Shown: positions 42,429-51,116 of the stretch, piece by piece | Position numbering within the stretch: position 1 is the stretch's first letter | How the letters are laid out: each line of letters opens with the position of its first letter | DNA from: Roseinatronobacter monicus | GTDB lineage: Bacteria > Pseudomonadota > Alphaproteobacteria > Rhodobacterales > Rhodobacteraceae | Assembly: GCF_006716865.1 (NCBI RefSeq) | Contig: NZ_VFPT01000003.1 | Span: 62,001-126,000 of the forward strand | Reading direction: 5' to 3' | DNA: 64,000 bases | Position numbers and translations under genes: made by a program | Notes under the pieces: model-generated | The model's input: only the letters and a program-made list of their open reading frames with translations | The model's database searches: none | Told to the model about the DNA's origin: nothing

Positions 42429-43178
42429 TTGGTGCGCGTAAAAGCTAGTCCCGGGGCAGTGGTCCCGACTGTGATCCGGCCCGTGATTTCGTCTGTGCTC
42501 TTGCCCGCGATCATGTCGGCAGCGTTGTCTCTGACCTTGAGCCTCGCCACCCCGGCACTTGCGGGCGACGGGCTGATCCTGCGCTTTGGAGACGATGGCA
42601 GCTTTGGCCCGTCCCAGACCTCGCGCAGCTTTGCCAAGCACTATTCAGGCGGTGAGCTGATCGCGCCCTTGCGCGAGGCCGCACTTATGCCGGACACAAG
42701 CGAGGGGTCGCATTCTGATCGGACGACTGCACGGGCCGCACCGCGCGCCCGCCCAGAAATCCTCGCGCTGATTGCCGAGACAGCGGCGCGCTATGCAGGC
42801 CACGAGGCCTTGCGCGCAACAGGCCTCAGCGCCTCCGAATGGGCCGCGCTGTTTCAATCCAATATCGAAATCGAGAGCGCCTATAACCCGAATGCCCTCT
42901 CGCATGCGGGCGCGATCGGGCTGGGGCAGCTGATGCCCGACACGGCGCGCAGCCTTGGCGTCGATCCCCATGACATCGCCCAGAACCTCGACGGCTCTGC
43001 GCGCTATCTGCTGATGCGACTGGGGCAGTTCGGCAGCCTAGAGCTGGCGCTTGCGGCCTACAATGCCGGAGCGGCAGCCGTGATCCGCCATGACGGCATT
43101 CCCCCTTACCCTGAGACCATTGGTCATGTCCGCAAGGTCATGGCTGTTTTTGACCGCCTCCAAGGAGAGACACTATGA
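42429..43178 (+). CDS. virB1: VirB1-like lytic transglycosylase
   Basis: Up to 249 aa. The first codon of the open frame is TTG; a GTG at 42471 or the ATG at 42513 (MSAALSLTLSLATPALAGDG) may be the true start, all leaving a signal peptide. The SLT domain spans about 140-240: FQSNIEIESAYNPNALSHAGAIGLGQLMPDTARSLGVDP with the catalytic Glu, ARYLLMRLGQFGSLELALAAYNAGAAAV. It opens the peptidoglycan for T4SS assembly. First gene of the operon; the stop overlaps virB2 by ATGA. Confidence 0.87.
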   Translation: MVRVKASPGAVVPTVIRPVISSVLLPAIMSAALSLTLSLATPALAGDGLILRFGDDGSFGPSQTSRSFAKHYSGGELIAPLREAALMPDTSEGSHSDRTTARAAPRARPEILALIAETAARYAGHEALRATGLSASEWAALFQSNIEIESAYNPNALSHAGAIGLGQLMPDTARSLGVDPHDIAQNLDGSARYLLMRLGQFGSLELALAAYNAGAAAVIRHDGIPPYPETIGHVRKVMAVFDRLQGETL

Positions 43179-43483
43179 CCAAGACACCGACCACCCGGCC
43201 CTGGGCCATTGCCGCAAGCCTCGGCATTATCGCCGTGATGCTGGCAGCCAGCCCCGCACTCGCGCAATCCATCGATCTCAACCCGGTGACCAGCCTTCTG
43301 CAAGGCATCATCGACACGATCACCGGCCCTCTGGGCATCGCGATCGCCACACTGGCCGTGGTGGGCATTGGTCTCTCGTGGTTTTTCGGGATCATCGATT
43401 TTCGGCAAGCAATGTTCGTGGTGATCGCCATCGCCATCGTGGCCAGTGCCGCGACCATTGTCAGCGCCATCTGGCAGACGTGA
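43175..43483 (+). CDS. virB2: VirB2/TrbC-like pilin
   Basis: 102 aa. A long signal peptide (IAASLGIIAVMLAASPALAQS) is followed by two hydrophobic helices (IIDTITGPLGIAIATLAVVGIGLSWFF and AMFVVIAIAIVASAATIVSAIW), typical of VirB2/TrbC pilins. GGAG precedes the ATG. Major pilus subunit. Confidence 0.9.
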   Translation: MTKTPTTRPWAIAASLGIIAVMLAASPALAQSIDLNPVTSLLQGIIDTITGPLGIAIATLAVVGIGLSWFFGIIDFRQAMFVVIAIAIVASAATIVSAIWQT

Positions 43484-43492
43484 CGGGCGCAG

Positions 43493-43774
43493 ATGATGTG
43501 TGAGCGCTCCACCTTGTTTCTGGGTCTCGTGCGGCCTGCGCAAATGCTGGGCTTGCCCATCCTCTATGCGGTGCTCTGGATTTTTGGCTCAGTGCTGATG
43601 CTCATCTGGTCGCAGTCGCTCTGGGCCTTTGCCCTCGCGGCTGCCGCCTATCCCGCACTCTGGTTGGCTGCGCAATGGGACCCGGCCTTCGTCGAGGTCA
43701 TTCGCGTGGTCTCTGAGCACACGCGGCCCACAAAGAACCGCAAAATCTGGAACGGAGATTCCTATGCCCCGTGA
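43493..43774 (+). CDS. virB3: VirB3-like inner-membrane protein
   Basis: 93 aa with the VirB3 layout: LFLGLVRPAQMLGLPILYAV and a second helix LWAFALAAAAYPALWLAA, then DPAFVEVIRVVSEH. It starts 9 bases after virB2 and overlaps the virB4 start by 11 bases. Partner of the VirB4 ATPase at the inner membrane. Confidence 0.88.
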   Translation: MMCERSTLFLGLVRPAQMLGLPILYAVLWIFGSVLMLIWSQSLWAFALAAAAYPALWLAAQWDPAFVEVIRVVSEHTRPTKNRKIWNGDSYAP

Positions 43775-46136
43775 TCTCTGCGCAGGCGCGGCCGCCACGC
43801 ACATCCTGCCAGCTTGGGCCGGGGACGAGGCCCGCCTTGCGCATCATCTGCCTTACGTCAAACTCATCGATGATCACACGATCCTCACGCGCGGCGGCGA
43901 ATACATGCAATGCATCCGGGTCAGCGGGGCCAACAGCTTCACGGCCCCCGATGGCCGCCTCGACAAGACCCGCGCGATCATTGCGGCGGTGATCGCGCAA
44001 AGCGGGGCGGGGTTTTCCTTTTATGTCCACAAGGTCTCGGCCCGCGTGCCGGTGGAGCTGAAGCCCTTCCATGGGGGCGGTTTTGCCGAAGCACTCGACG
44101 CGCGCTGGCAAGCGCATCTGCGCGAGGCGGGCTTGCGCGACCGCACCCTGACCATCACGGTGGTCAAACGCCCCACAGTGCTCGAGCGCCTGCCGCTCAT
44201 GCGCAAAGCGCGCGCGGGGCAGGGGAGCGATCAAAGCCGCCGCCAGATCGCACGGCTCAAAGAGGTGGTGGAGTTTCTCACCCAAAGCCTGACCGAGATG
44301 GAAGCGCGGCTTTTGACCGCCTCTTCGGGCGAGCTGCTGGGGTTTCTGGAATCGCTGAACACGGGGATCGAGGCACCGACCTATCCGCGCGGGTTTCCCT
44401 CCACCATCGCCGATGATGTCGCCAACAGGCGCGTCACGTTTCGCGGCGACAAGTTCCTGATCTCTGGGGGCTCGGGCGAAGACCGCATCGGGCAGATTTT
44501 TACGGTCAAGAACTACCCCAGCCAGACCTGGTGCTCCATGTTCGATGATCTGGCGCTGCCCATCGACATGGTCGTGACCCACAGCTTCACGCCGGTGAAC
44601 TCGGGCGTGATGGGCGACCGCATCAAGCGCCAGATCCGGATGATGCGCGCAGGCGATGATGCTGCCATCTCGCTGCAAAACGATCTGGTGCAGGCCGCCG
44701 ATGATCTGGCCTCTGAACGCCTGATCTTTGGCGATCACCATATGAGTGTGGCAACCTTCGCCGAGAGTGAGCAAAAACTCGACAGTATCGCGGCCGAAAT
44801 CCGCAATATCGCAGCCTCCGTCGGCGTGAAGCTGATGATGGAGGCATACTCGGCCCGCGCGAGCTATTTTGCCCAAAGCCCCGGCAATGCCAGCTACCGC
44901 GCGCGCCGCGCCACGATCACCAATCTCAATTTCGCCGATATGGCCGCACTCCACCGCACGCATTTGGGCAAATCGCGCGCGCGCACCCCCTGGGACACGC
45001 CGATCACGATGTTCCCCACACCCGAGCGCTCGGCCTATCGGTTCTCGTTTCATGAGAAGGGCAGCCCCGCCTCTGAACCCACCAGCGGACATACGATCAT
45101 TCTCGGGCGCTCAGGCTCGGGCAAATCGGTGCTGGCGACGTTTCTGATGGCGCAGGCCCGGCGCACGGGTGCGCGGATATTTGCGTTCGATTACCGCTAC
45201 GGGCTCGAGATGGGCCTGCGCGCGCTCGGGGGCAGCTATCAATCGATCAAGGCCGGCGAGGCCACAGGTCTGAACCCGCTCTGGGTGGAAACCGATGCGG
45301 CAGGGCGCGAATGGCTGACCGATGCGCTGATCAGCCTTCTTGAATCGCGCGGCGCGCAGCTCACCCCCCAGCAGACGCATGCCGTGCAGGCCATCGTGCG
45401 CCGCAATGCCGAGGCCAGTGATCCCTCCCTTCGCAACTGGACGGAATTCGCAGGCCAGTTCCGCTCGGTCGATGATGGTGGCGATCTGGCCGAGCGCGTG
45501 CGGGAATGGACCCCGCAGGGGCGCTTTGGCTGGGTCTTTGGCACAACCCTAGAGGACCGGTTCACATTGGACGGCGATGTGGTGGGGTTTGATCTCACGG
45601 GGCTTCTGGACGCCGACAACGAAACCGCGCGCATGGCGGTGCTGAGTTACATCTTCCGGCGCATCGAGCGCAAGATCGAGGATCGCCGCCCCACCATCGT
45701 GCTGATCGATGAGGCCTGGAAGGCCTTCGACAACAGCTATTTCGCGAACAAGCTCGAAGACTGGCTGGTGACCGCGCGCAAACAGAACACGGTCGTCGTG
45801 ATGATGACGCAGTTCGCCTCGCAGCTCGACAAGTCGCGCGTGGGCAGCACGATCATTCAGGCGCTGCCGACACAGATCCTCTTGCCCAATTCCCGCGCCA
45901 AGCCTGGCGATTACGGCCCTCTCGCGCTCAGCGACAAAGAGCTCGATGTGATGATGAACGCGCTGCCCGCCTCGCATCTCGCACTCATCCGCGATGATCA
46001 AGGTGCACATATCGTCGACGCAGGCCTCGCCCCGCTGGGCGATTATCTCGCCGTGCTCGGTGGCCTCAAATCCGGCGAGGCCGTGGTCGGCACGGATTAC
46101 CGCAATACCCCTGAATTCTGGAGACGGGCGACATGA
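43764..46136 (+). CDS. virB4: VirB4-like T4SS ATPase
   Basis: 790 aa from the ATG at 43764 (MPRDLCAGAAATHILPAWAG) with GGAG upstream; the frame is open further left but reads antisense-like there. The N-terminal CagE/TrbE/VirB domain includes LPYVKLIDDHTILTRGGEYMQCIRVSG. Walker A is ILGRSGSGKSVLATFLMAQ (about 455) and Walker B is TIVLIDEAWKAFDNS, followed by TQFASQLDKSRVGSTIIQALPTQILLPN. It energises pilus assembly and substrate transfer. Intact. The stop overlaps the next gene's ATG. Confidence 0.95.
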   Translation: MPRDLCAGAAATHILPAWAGDEARLAHHLPYVKLIDDHTILTRGGEYMQCIRVSGANSFTAPDGRLDKTRAIIAAVIAQSGAGFSFYVHKVSARVPVELKPFHGGGFAEALDARWQAHLREAGLRDRTLTITVVKRPTVLERLPLMRKARAGQGSDQSRRQIARLKEVVEFLTQSLTEMEARLLTASSGELLGFLESLNTGIEAPTYPRGFPSTIADDVANRRVTFRGDKFLISGGSGEDRIGQIFTVKNYPSQTWCSMFDDLALPIDMVVTHSFTPVNSGVMGDRIKRQIRMMRAGDDAAISLQNDLVQAADDLASERLIFGDHHMSVATFAESEQKLDSIAAEIRNIAASVGVKLMMEAYSARASYFAQSPGNASYRARRATITNLNFADMAALHRTHLGKSRARTPWDTPITMFPTPERSAYRFSFHEKGSPASEPTSGHTIILGRSGSGKSVLATFLMAQARRTGARIFAFDYRYGLEMGLRALGGSYQSIKAGEATGLNPLWVETDAAGREWLTDALISLLESRGAQLTPQQTHAVQAIVRRNAEASDPSLRNWTEFAGQFRSVDDGGDLAERVREWTPQGRFGWVFGTTLEDRFTLDGDVVGFDLTGLLDADNETARMAVLSYIFRRIERKIEDRRPTIVLIDEAWKAFDNSYFANKLEDWLVTARKQNTVVVMMTQFASQLDKSRVGSTIIQALPTQILLPNSRAKPGDYGPLALSDKELDVMMNALPASHLALIRDDQGAHIVDAGLAPLGDYLAVLGGLKSGEAVVGTDYRNTPEFWRRAT

Positions 46137-46300
46137 AAGCTGCCGTATTCTTGCTGATCCTTGCCTCGGTCCTGGCAGGATGTGCCAGCACACCTTCCGC
46201 GCCTGTGCGCTCGGAGTGCTTTCGCGCGGATGGCACCGCGCGGTGCAAGTTCACGCCGCTGCCCGAGCTTTGGGCGCGCGAGGCTGCGCGCGATGCGTGA
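46133..46300 (+). CDS. Small lipoprotein, VirB7-like
   Basis: 55 aa, too short for common gene finders. It begins in an ATGA overlap with the virB4 stop. A lipoprotein signal peptide (MKAAVFLLILASVLAGCAST) with lipobox LAGC is followed by ECFRADGTARCKFTPLPELW, which has two further cysteines. Size, lipobox and location within the operon fit VirB7, the outer-membrane partner of VirB9 that stabilises the core complex, often through a disulfide. It overlaps the next gene by 8 bases. No sequence-level VirB7 identity is claimed. Confidence 0.7.
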   Translation: MKAAVFLLILASVLAGCASTPSAPVRSECFRADGTARCKFTPLPELWAREAARDA

Positions 46301-47465
46301 CAGGCCCTCCACGCGCGCAGCAGCTCTCGCGCATCTTGTCCTCATTGCGGGCTTGGGCGCAGGGGCGGGTCAACCCGCGCATGCGCAAGGTGTGCCGATC
46401 TTTGATGCCGCCCAGGCCATGGAACAGGCCCGCCAGTTTGCCGAGCGGCTGCAAGATGAGGCGCTGCAGATCGGCAAGGGCGACCAGCGCGCCAGCATCG
46501 AGGAGATCAAGCGCCAGCAACTGGCGCAGCTCGATGCGATTATCGAGAGCTCCACGATCTCGGCGCAAAGCATGGGCACCACGATCCAGAGCCTTGAGGC
46601 CGGGCAGGGGGCAGAGAGTGCCGCGACCAGCGTCTTTCCCGACACTGAGACCAGCCTGCCCGCCCGGCAGCTCTTTGGCGATGCGCGCCAGAATGTTGAG
46701 GAAATCATCATTCAAGGCGCGCGTGACACCTATCACCACCCTGGAGTGGCCCGCGCAGGGCTCTCACCCGTGCAATGGCGCGCGCTCTTGCAAGCGCTGA
46801 TCTGGCAGGAAAGCCGCTTCAACCCGGCCGCGCAAAGCCCTGTCGGGGCCTACGGGCTCACCCAGATCATGCCCGGTACGGCCAGTGATCTGGGCATCAA
46901 CCCGGCCTACCGCACGGATCCGCTCTTGCAGGTGCAAGGCGGCGGGCGCTATCTCGCGCGCCGCCTCGATCAGCTCGGGGGCGACATCATCCTGGCGCTG
47001 GCCGCCTATAACGCGGGGCTGGGCCGCGTGCAGCAATATGGCGGTGTGCCGCCCTTTGCCGAGACGCAGAATTACGTCCAGGTGATCCCGCGCAAATACA
47101 ACGAATACTTGCGCCTCATCGGCGGCGAAGACGCGCTTGGCACGATCTCGGCCGCGCATATGGCCAATGCCGAACTGGGCCTGCGCGGCATGGCCGCCAT
47201 CGGCTACGCGGAACTCGGTCACGCCAATATTCGGCATGCGGCCGAACGGCTGGCCGCGATCGTTACACAAGTGGGGCAGGGGGAGGATTGGGCCGAGGCC
47301 CAGGCGCTCAACACCTATGCCCGCGCCGAGATCGGGCGGCTTCTGGTTCTTTCCATGCGCATGCAGGCCGCGCGCGCCCAGCCTTTGAGCGCGCAGCAGC
47401 TGATGGTCATCGCCCAGATGGCCGATGAGAAACGTTTTTCCGATTTGACCCTTGAGGAGTTCTGA
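46293..47465 (+). CDS. VirB5-like protein containing a lytic transglycosylase domain
   Basis: 390 aa from the ATG at 46293, which overlaps the lipoprotein stop and has no Shine-Dalgarno, so coupling is likely. Signal peptide ends near GQPAHAQ. The N-terminus (AQGVPIFDAAQAMEQARQ, then a helical stretch) and the C-terminus (KRFSDLTLEEF) match those of the next gene (AQGVPTFDAQSLTNQIRQ and AFSDLTMPPL). In between sits an SLT domain: ALIWQESRFNPAAQSPVGAYGLTQIMPGTASDLG with catalytic Glu, YLARRLDQLGGDIILALAAYNAGLGRV. This is the operon's second transglycosylase. Probably periplasmic. Confidence 0.8.
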   Translation: MRDRPSTRAAALAHLVLIAGLGAGAGQPAHAQGVPIFDAAQAMEQARQFAERLQDEALQIGKGDQRASIEEIKRQQLAQLDAIIESSTISAQSMGTTIQSLEAGQGAESAATSVFPDTETSLPARQLFGDARQNVEEIIIQGARDTYHHPGVARAGLSPVQWRALLQALIWQESRFNPAAQSPVGAYGLTQIMPGTASDLGINPAYRTDPLLQVQGGGRYLARRLDQLGGDIILALAAYNAGLGRVQQYGGVPPFAETQNYVQVIPRKYNEYLRLIGGEDALGTISAAHMANAELGLRGMAAIGYAELGHANIRHAAERLAAIVTQVGQGEDWAEAQALNTYARAEIGRLLVLSMRMQAARAQPLSAQQLMVIAQMADEKRFSDLTLEEF

Positions 47466-47466
47466 G

Positions 47467-48333
47467 ATGCGCCCTGCGTATATGTCATCCCTGATCGCAG
47501 CCCGTCCGAGAACGGCCATGACCGCACGCGCGCGAACCAGCCGTTTTGCTGTGGCAGCGGTGCTGGGTCTTGCCCTTGCACCCCTCACAGCCCTCGCGCC
47601 CACAGCTGTTCTCGCCCAAGGCGTGCCGACATTCGATGCCCAAAGCCTGACCAACCAGATCCGCCAGCTTCAGCATATGCTCAATGATCTCGGCATTCAG
47701 ACTGACCAGCTCGACGCGCTTTTGGAACAGGTCAACCTGCTCGGGGACCAGTTGTCCCAGTTGCAGGACATCTACGGCATTCTGACCAGCCAGAACCCGA
47801 TGTCGCTCCTGATGGGCGGCGATCTCGATTGCCTGTTGCAGCAGGATTTCGCGAGCCTCACCGGCGTGGTCAGCAGCCTCTCGCAAGGCGATTTCATTGG
47901 GGCGCTCTCGGCGGGCTGTGGAGATATGGCCGCTTCCGTCGAACAGGTACTGACCAGCACAGGCCTCTCACCTGCCATTGTCCAGCAACTCTCGCAATCC
48001 GACGTCACGGGCGCGCGCAGATTGGGCCAGCAGGCCTCAGCCGCGGCGATGTCGAGTGCAGCGGCGCAAAGCGCGCATGAGCGCTCGAACACGAGCGTCC
48101 GGCGCATCGAGATCATGGTGGGCGAGATCGGCAATACCCAAGGGATCAAGGAATCCGTCGATCACAACACGCTGGTCACAGCAGAGATTGGCATCATCCT
48201 GTTGCAGATGCTCGAGCTGCAGGCCGCCCAGACCATGGCCGATGGCGTGGCGGGGGTTGCAACCGCCGCCCAGCAGGCCGAAGAACAGGCGTTTTCCGAT
48301 CTGACCATGCCGCCCTTGCAGGTGCAGCCATGA
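47467..48333 (+). CDS. virB5: VirB5-like minor pilus protein
   Basis: 288 aa from the ATG at 47467 with GGAG upstream. A long N-terminal leader ends in a signal peptide (VLGLALAPLTALAPTAVLAQG). The mature part is almost all helical (LTNQIRQLQHMLNDLGIQTDQLDALLEQVNLLGDQLSQLQDIYGIL), as in VirB5/TraC proteins, and contains two cysteines. Located between virB4 and virB8 as expected. VirB5 sits at the pilus tip. Shares end motifs with the upstream transglycosylase-bearing protein. Confidence 0.8.
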   Translation: MRPAYMSSLIAARPRTAMTARARTSRFAVAAVLGLALAPLTALAPTAVLAQGVPTFDAQSLTNQIRQLQHMLNDLGIQTDQLDALLEQVNLLGDQLSQLQDIYGILTSQNPMSLLMGGDLDCLLQQDFASLTGVVSSLSQGDFIGALSAGCGDMAASVEQVLTSTGLSPAIVQQLSQSDVTGARRLGQQASAAAMSSAAAQSAHERSNTSVRRIEIMVGEIGNTQGIKESVDHNTLVTAEIGIILLQMLELQAAQTMADGVAGVATAAQQAEEQAFSDLTMPPLQVQP

Positions 48334-49007
48334 GGGGGTTTGCGCGCCGCGCGCCAGCACTCCCCGATATCGGCGAGACTGTCACCGAAGAGCTGGTGTT
48401 CGGGGCGCTGCGCCGCGAACGGCTCTGGCAGGTCATCGCACTCAGCGCCACAGGCTTTGGTGCCGTGATGGGTCTTGGCATGATGCTGGTCGCCATCAAG
48501 CACGAGATGCCCGCGCCGCAACTGGTGCCCTTTGACACGGCAACCGGCGCCGCCGTGCCCTGGGCGGAGGTGCGCGCGATATCGCTGCATGAAGAGCGCG
48601 CGGTCACTGATTCCATGATCTTTTCTTACGTGCGCGACCGCGAGACTTTTAATCAGCTCGACAATGATCTGCGCGTGCGTTCGGTGATGAGCCGCTCCAG
48701 CGGTGATGCGGCGGCCAGCATGCGCAGCCTCTGGAGCAGTGCAAACCCGAATTTTCCGCCAACGCGCTATGGGTCTGCCCGCATGGATGTCGAGATCATC
48801 TCGATTGCCCCCCTCTCGGGCAACCGCGCACAGATCCGGCTCCGCAAACGCCTGCGCTCCAAGGAAGGCGATCAGATCGGGAATTTCACCGTCACGCTGG
48901 CCTATGAGTTCGAGCCCGCGGAAGTCCGCGAGATCGCCGATGTCTGGGCCAATCCCTTCGGCTTCAAGGTCCGCGAATACGCTATCACCTCCGACCGGTT
49001 CGAATGA
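48330..49007 (+). CDS. virB8: VirB8-like T4SS assembly protein
   Basis: 225 aa. Short cytoplasmic tail, one membrane helix (VIALSATGFGAVMGLGMMLVAI), then the periplasmic NTF2-like domain of VirB8 (DSMIFSYVRDRETFNQLDNDLRVRSVMS, YGSARMDVEIISIAPLSGNRAQIRLRK, ending NPFGFKVREYAITSD). The NPFGF-type motif is characteristic. The start overlaps virB5 by 4 bases. Assembly factor linking inner-membrane and core complexes. Confidence 0.93.
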   Translation: MRGFARRAPALPDIGETVTEELVFGALRRERLWQVIALSATGFGAVMGLGMMLVAIKHEMPAPQLVPFDTATGAAVPWAEVRAISLHEERAVTDSMIFSYVRDRETFNQLDNDLRVRSVMSRSSGDAAASMRSLWSSANPNFPPTRYGSARMDVEIISIAPLSGNRAQIRLRKRLRSKEGDQIGNFTVTLAYEFEPAEVREIADVWANPFGFKVREYAITSDRFE

Positions 49008-49017
49008 GGATTTTGAT

Positions 49018-49755
49018 ATGAGATTTGCACCCCGGACACTGAGCGCCCCGACGCGCGCGCCAATAAAACTCGCGGCCGGCACAGCCATTGGCCTTCTGCT
49101 CCTCATGGGCCCGCTGGCCGCCGAGATCACCCCGCGCGCGGGCCCGCATGATGCCCGCGTGCGCGATGCCATCTATGTCGATGGGCAGGTCTATAACCTC
49201 GTCCTGATGCTCGAGCGCGTCACCACAGTGGAGCTGCCGCGCGGCGAAGAGATCGTCTCGGTCGTGGCCGGTGACACGCAAAGCTTCGATTTCGACGCGG
49301 TCCCCGGGGGGAGGGCCTTTGTCATCAAGCCCAAACGCTCAGGCGCACGCACCAATATCACTGTCTTCACCAACCGGCGGACCTATTATTTCGTGGCCTC
49401 GGCCTCCCGGAACACGGCCTTTTATTCGGTGCGTTTCACAGTGCCTGCGGATCAGACCCGCGAACGCGGCGCGCGCGTGCCCGAGCACCGCGTGATCAAC
49501 ACCCGCTATGGCGGCAATGCCATGACCGCGATCACGCCCGAAGAGGTCTGGGATGACGGGACCTTCACCTATTTCCGCTTTGCGACCGCACGCGAGCTGC
49601 CCACGATCTTCGTGATCTCCGACGGGATGGAGCGGATCGCCAATGGCCAGGTCCAGCGCGATGGCACGGTCCGCGTGAGCGGCACCAGCCCTTATTGGGT
49701 CTTGCGGCTGGGCCAGATCGAGACCGCCATCGCCAATCTGGGAGCGCGGCAATGA
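49018..49755 (+). CDS. virB9: VirB9-like outer core protein
   Basis: 245 aa. The start ATG at 49018 has GAGGA upstream; sequence further left in this frame is antisense-like. Signal-like leader (AAGTAIGLLLLMGPLAAEI). The VirB9/TrbG domain includes FVIKPKRSGARTNITVFTNRRTYYFVA and PEEVWDDGTFTYFRFATARELPTIFVISDG. It forms the outer-membrane core with VirB7 and VirB10. The stop overlaps virB10 by ATGA. Confidence 0.93.
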   Translation: MRFAPRTLSAPTRAPIKLAAGTAIGLLLLMGPLAAEITPRAGPHDARVRDAIYVDGQVYNLVLMLERVTTVELPRGEEIVSVVAGDTQSFDFDAVPGGRAFVIKPKRSGARTNITVFTNRRTYYFVASASRNTAFYSVRFTVPADQTRERGARVPEHRVINTRYGGNAMTAITPEEVWDDGTFTYFRFATARELPTIFVISDGMERIANGQVQRDGTVRVSGTSPYWVLRLGQIETAIANLGARQ

Positions 49756-51116
49756 GCGACCCTTCTGACCTTTCCACCCGCCTGAAGGCACTCGAGGATG
49801 ATTTTGTAGCCCCCAAAGCGGCAAGGACCAATTCGCCCTTGCTGATATTCGGCATTCTGGGCGCAGCGGCCATTGTCGGCGCGGGCGTCTATTTTGCCCT
49901 GAGTGGTCCCGAGACCACCCCGCGCATGGCCACGCAAAGCGCGCGGGATTTCCAGATCGGTGGCTCGGCTTTTGGCGATATGGATATGGTGCGGCGTGAC
50001 CCGCCGCCTGTTGCGCCACCGCCCACTGCAACGGCACCAGAACCCGCGCCAGAACGTCCAAGCGAAATGACAGCCCTTCTGGAGCAACTCTCTGCAATGC
50101 AGGCGGAATTGGCAGCCCTGCGGGACACACCCGCGCCAGCAGATGACGGGCGCGCCAGTGAGCTGTCCGATCTGCAGCGCCAGATCCGCGACATGCAGGC
50201 CGCTGCAGATCAGGCCGGGCGTGAGGCGCAAGAAGCCGCGCGCCGGCTTGATCGGGAGCTTTCCGAGCGCAACCGCGAAATCACCCGGCTGGAAAGCGAG
50301 TTGCAGATGGCGCGGCTCTCGCAACCGCCCGCCCAGATCGCAGGCGATACCCGCGATCTGGAGCGCGAAGAGTTGGAGCGTCGCCGCGCGGCCGCCGAGG
50401 AGGCCCGCCTTGCGCGCCTCAACTCGCCGATGCTGGCCATTGGCGGGCGCGAGGGCGGTAGTGGCGGGGCGGAGAGCGCGCAGGACGCAAGCCGTCTTGA
50501 TGACAACGAAGAGTTTGTGCGCAATGTCGGTCGACCCGCACCTGTCGAGCGCGCCAACGTGATCGTGAATCCCGCCAACACTGTCACGCAAGGCAGCGTG
50601 ATCCAGGCCTCGCTGGAGACTGCGATCGATTCCAGCCTGCCCGGACCCATTCGCGCGGTCGTCACGCAGGATGTGCATTCCTATGATGGCACGCGCATTC
50701 TGATCCCGCGCGGCAGCCGTCTTACGGGTCGCTATTCCGCCAATGTCAGCATCGGGCAATACCGCGCCATGATCGCCTGGGAGCGCATCATCCTGCCGGA
50801 CAATCAAACTGTGACGATCTCGGCCTATGGCGGCGATGCGATTGGTCGCTCTGGTGTGTCGGGCCGCGTCAACCGGCGCTTTGGCGAGCGCTTTGGCGCC
50901 GCTGCGCTGATCTCGCTGCTGTCTTCCGGCCCGGCGCTCGCCGCGCGCGAGATCGAGAGTGACATGGCGCGCGATGGGGCCACGCGCGTCTCGGGCGATC
51001 TGCGCGATGCGACCGGCTCTGTGGTCAGCGAGTATCTCAGCCTGCCGCCCATCATCACCATCAACCAGGGCGCACGCGTCACAGTGATGGTCGACCGCGA
51101 TCTGGAGATTTTCTGA
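49752..51116 (+). CDS. virB10: VirB10/TrbI-like core channel protein
   Basis: 454 aa from the ATG at 49752 (MSDPSDLSTRLKALEDDFV). A cytosolic N-terminus is followed by one membrane helix (LLIFGILGAAAIVGAGVYFAL), a proline-rich stretch (PPPVAPPPTATAPEPAPERP), a coiled coil (about 115-235) and the conserved TrbI domain (VIQASLETAIDSSLPGPIRAVVTQDVHSYDGTRILIPRGSRLTGRY, VDRDLEIF end). It spans both membranes and senses ATP use by the ATPases. Confidence 0.95.
   Translation: MSDPSDLSTRLKALEDDFVAPKAARTNSPLLIFGILGAAAIVGAGVYFALSGPETTPRMATQSARDFQIGGSAFGDMDMVRRDPPPVAPPPTATAPEPAPERPSEMTALLEQLSAMQAELAALRDTPAPADDGRASELSDLQRQIRDMQAAADQAGREAQEAARRLDRELSERNREITRLESELQMARLSQPPAQIAGDTRDLEREELERRRAAAEEARLARLNSPMLAIGGREGGSGGAESAQDASRLDDNEEFVRNVGRPAPVERANVIVNPANTVTQGSVIQASLETAIDSSLPGPIRAVVTQDVHSYDGTRILIPRGSRLTGRYSANVSIGQYRAMIAWERIILPDNQTVTISAYGGDAIGRSGVSGRVNRRFGERFGAAALISLLSSGPALAAREIESDMARDGATRVSGDLRDATGSVVSEYLSLPPIITINQGARVTVMVDRDLEIF

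Noticed and set aside
43698..45092. A 464-codon minus-strand open frame inside virB4.
   Set aside because: Fully antisense to a well-conserved ATPase; His/Gly/Arg-rich composition typical of shadows of GC-rich genes.
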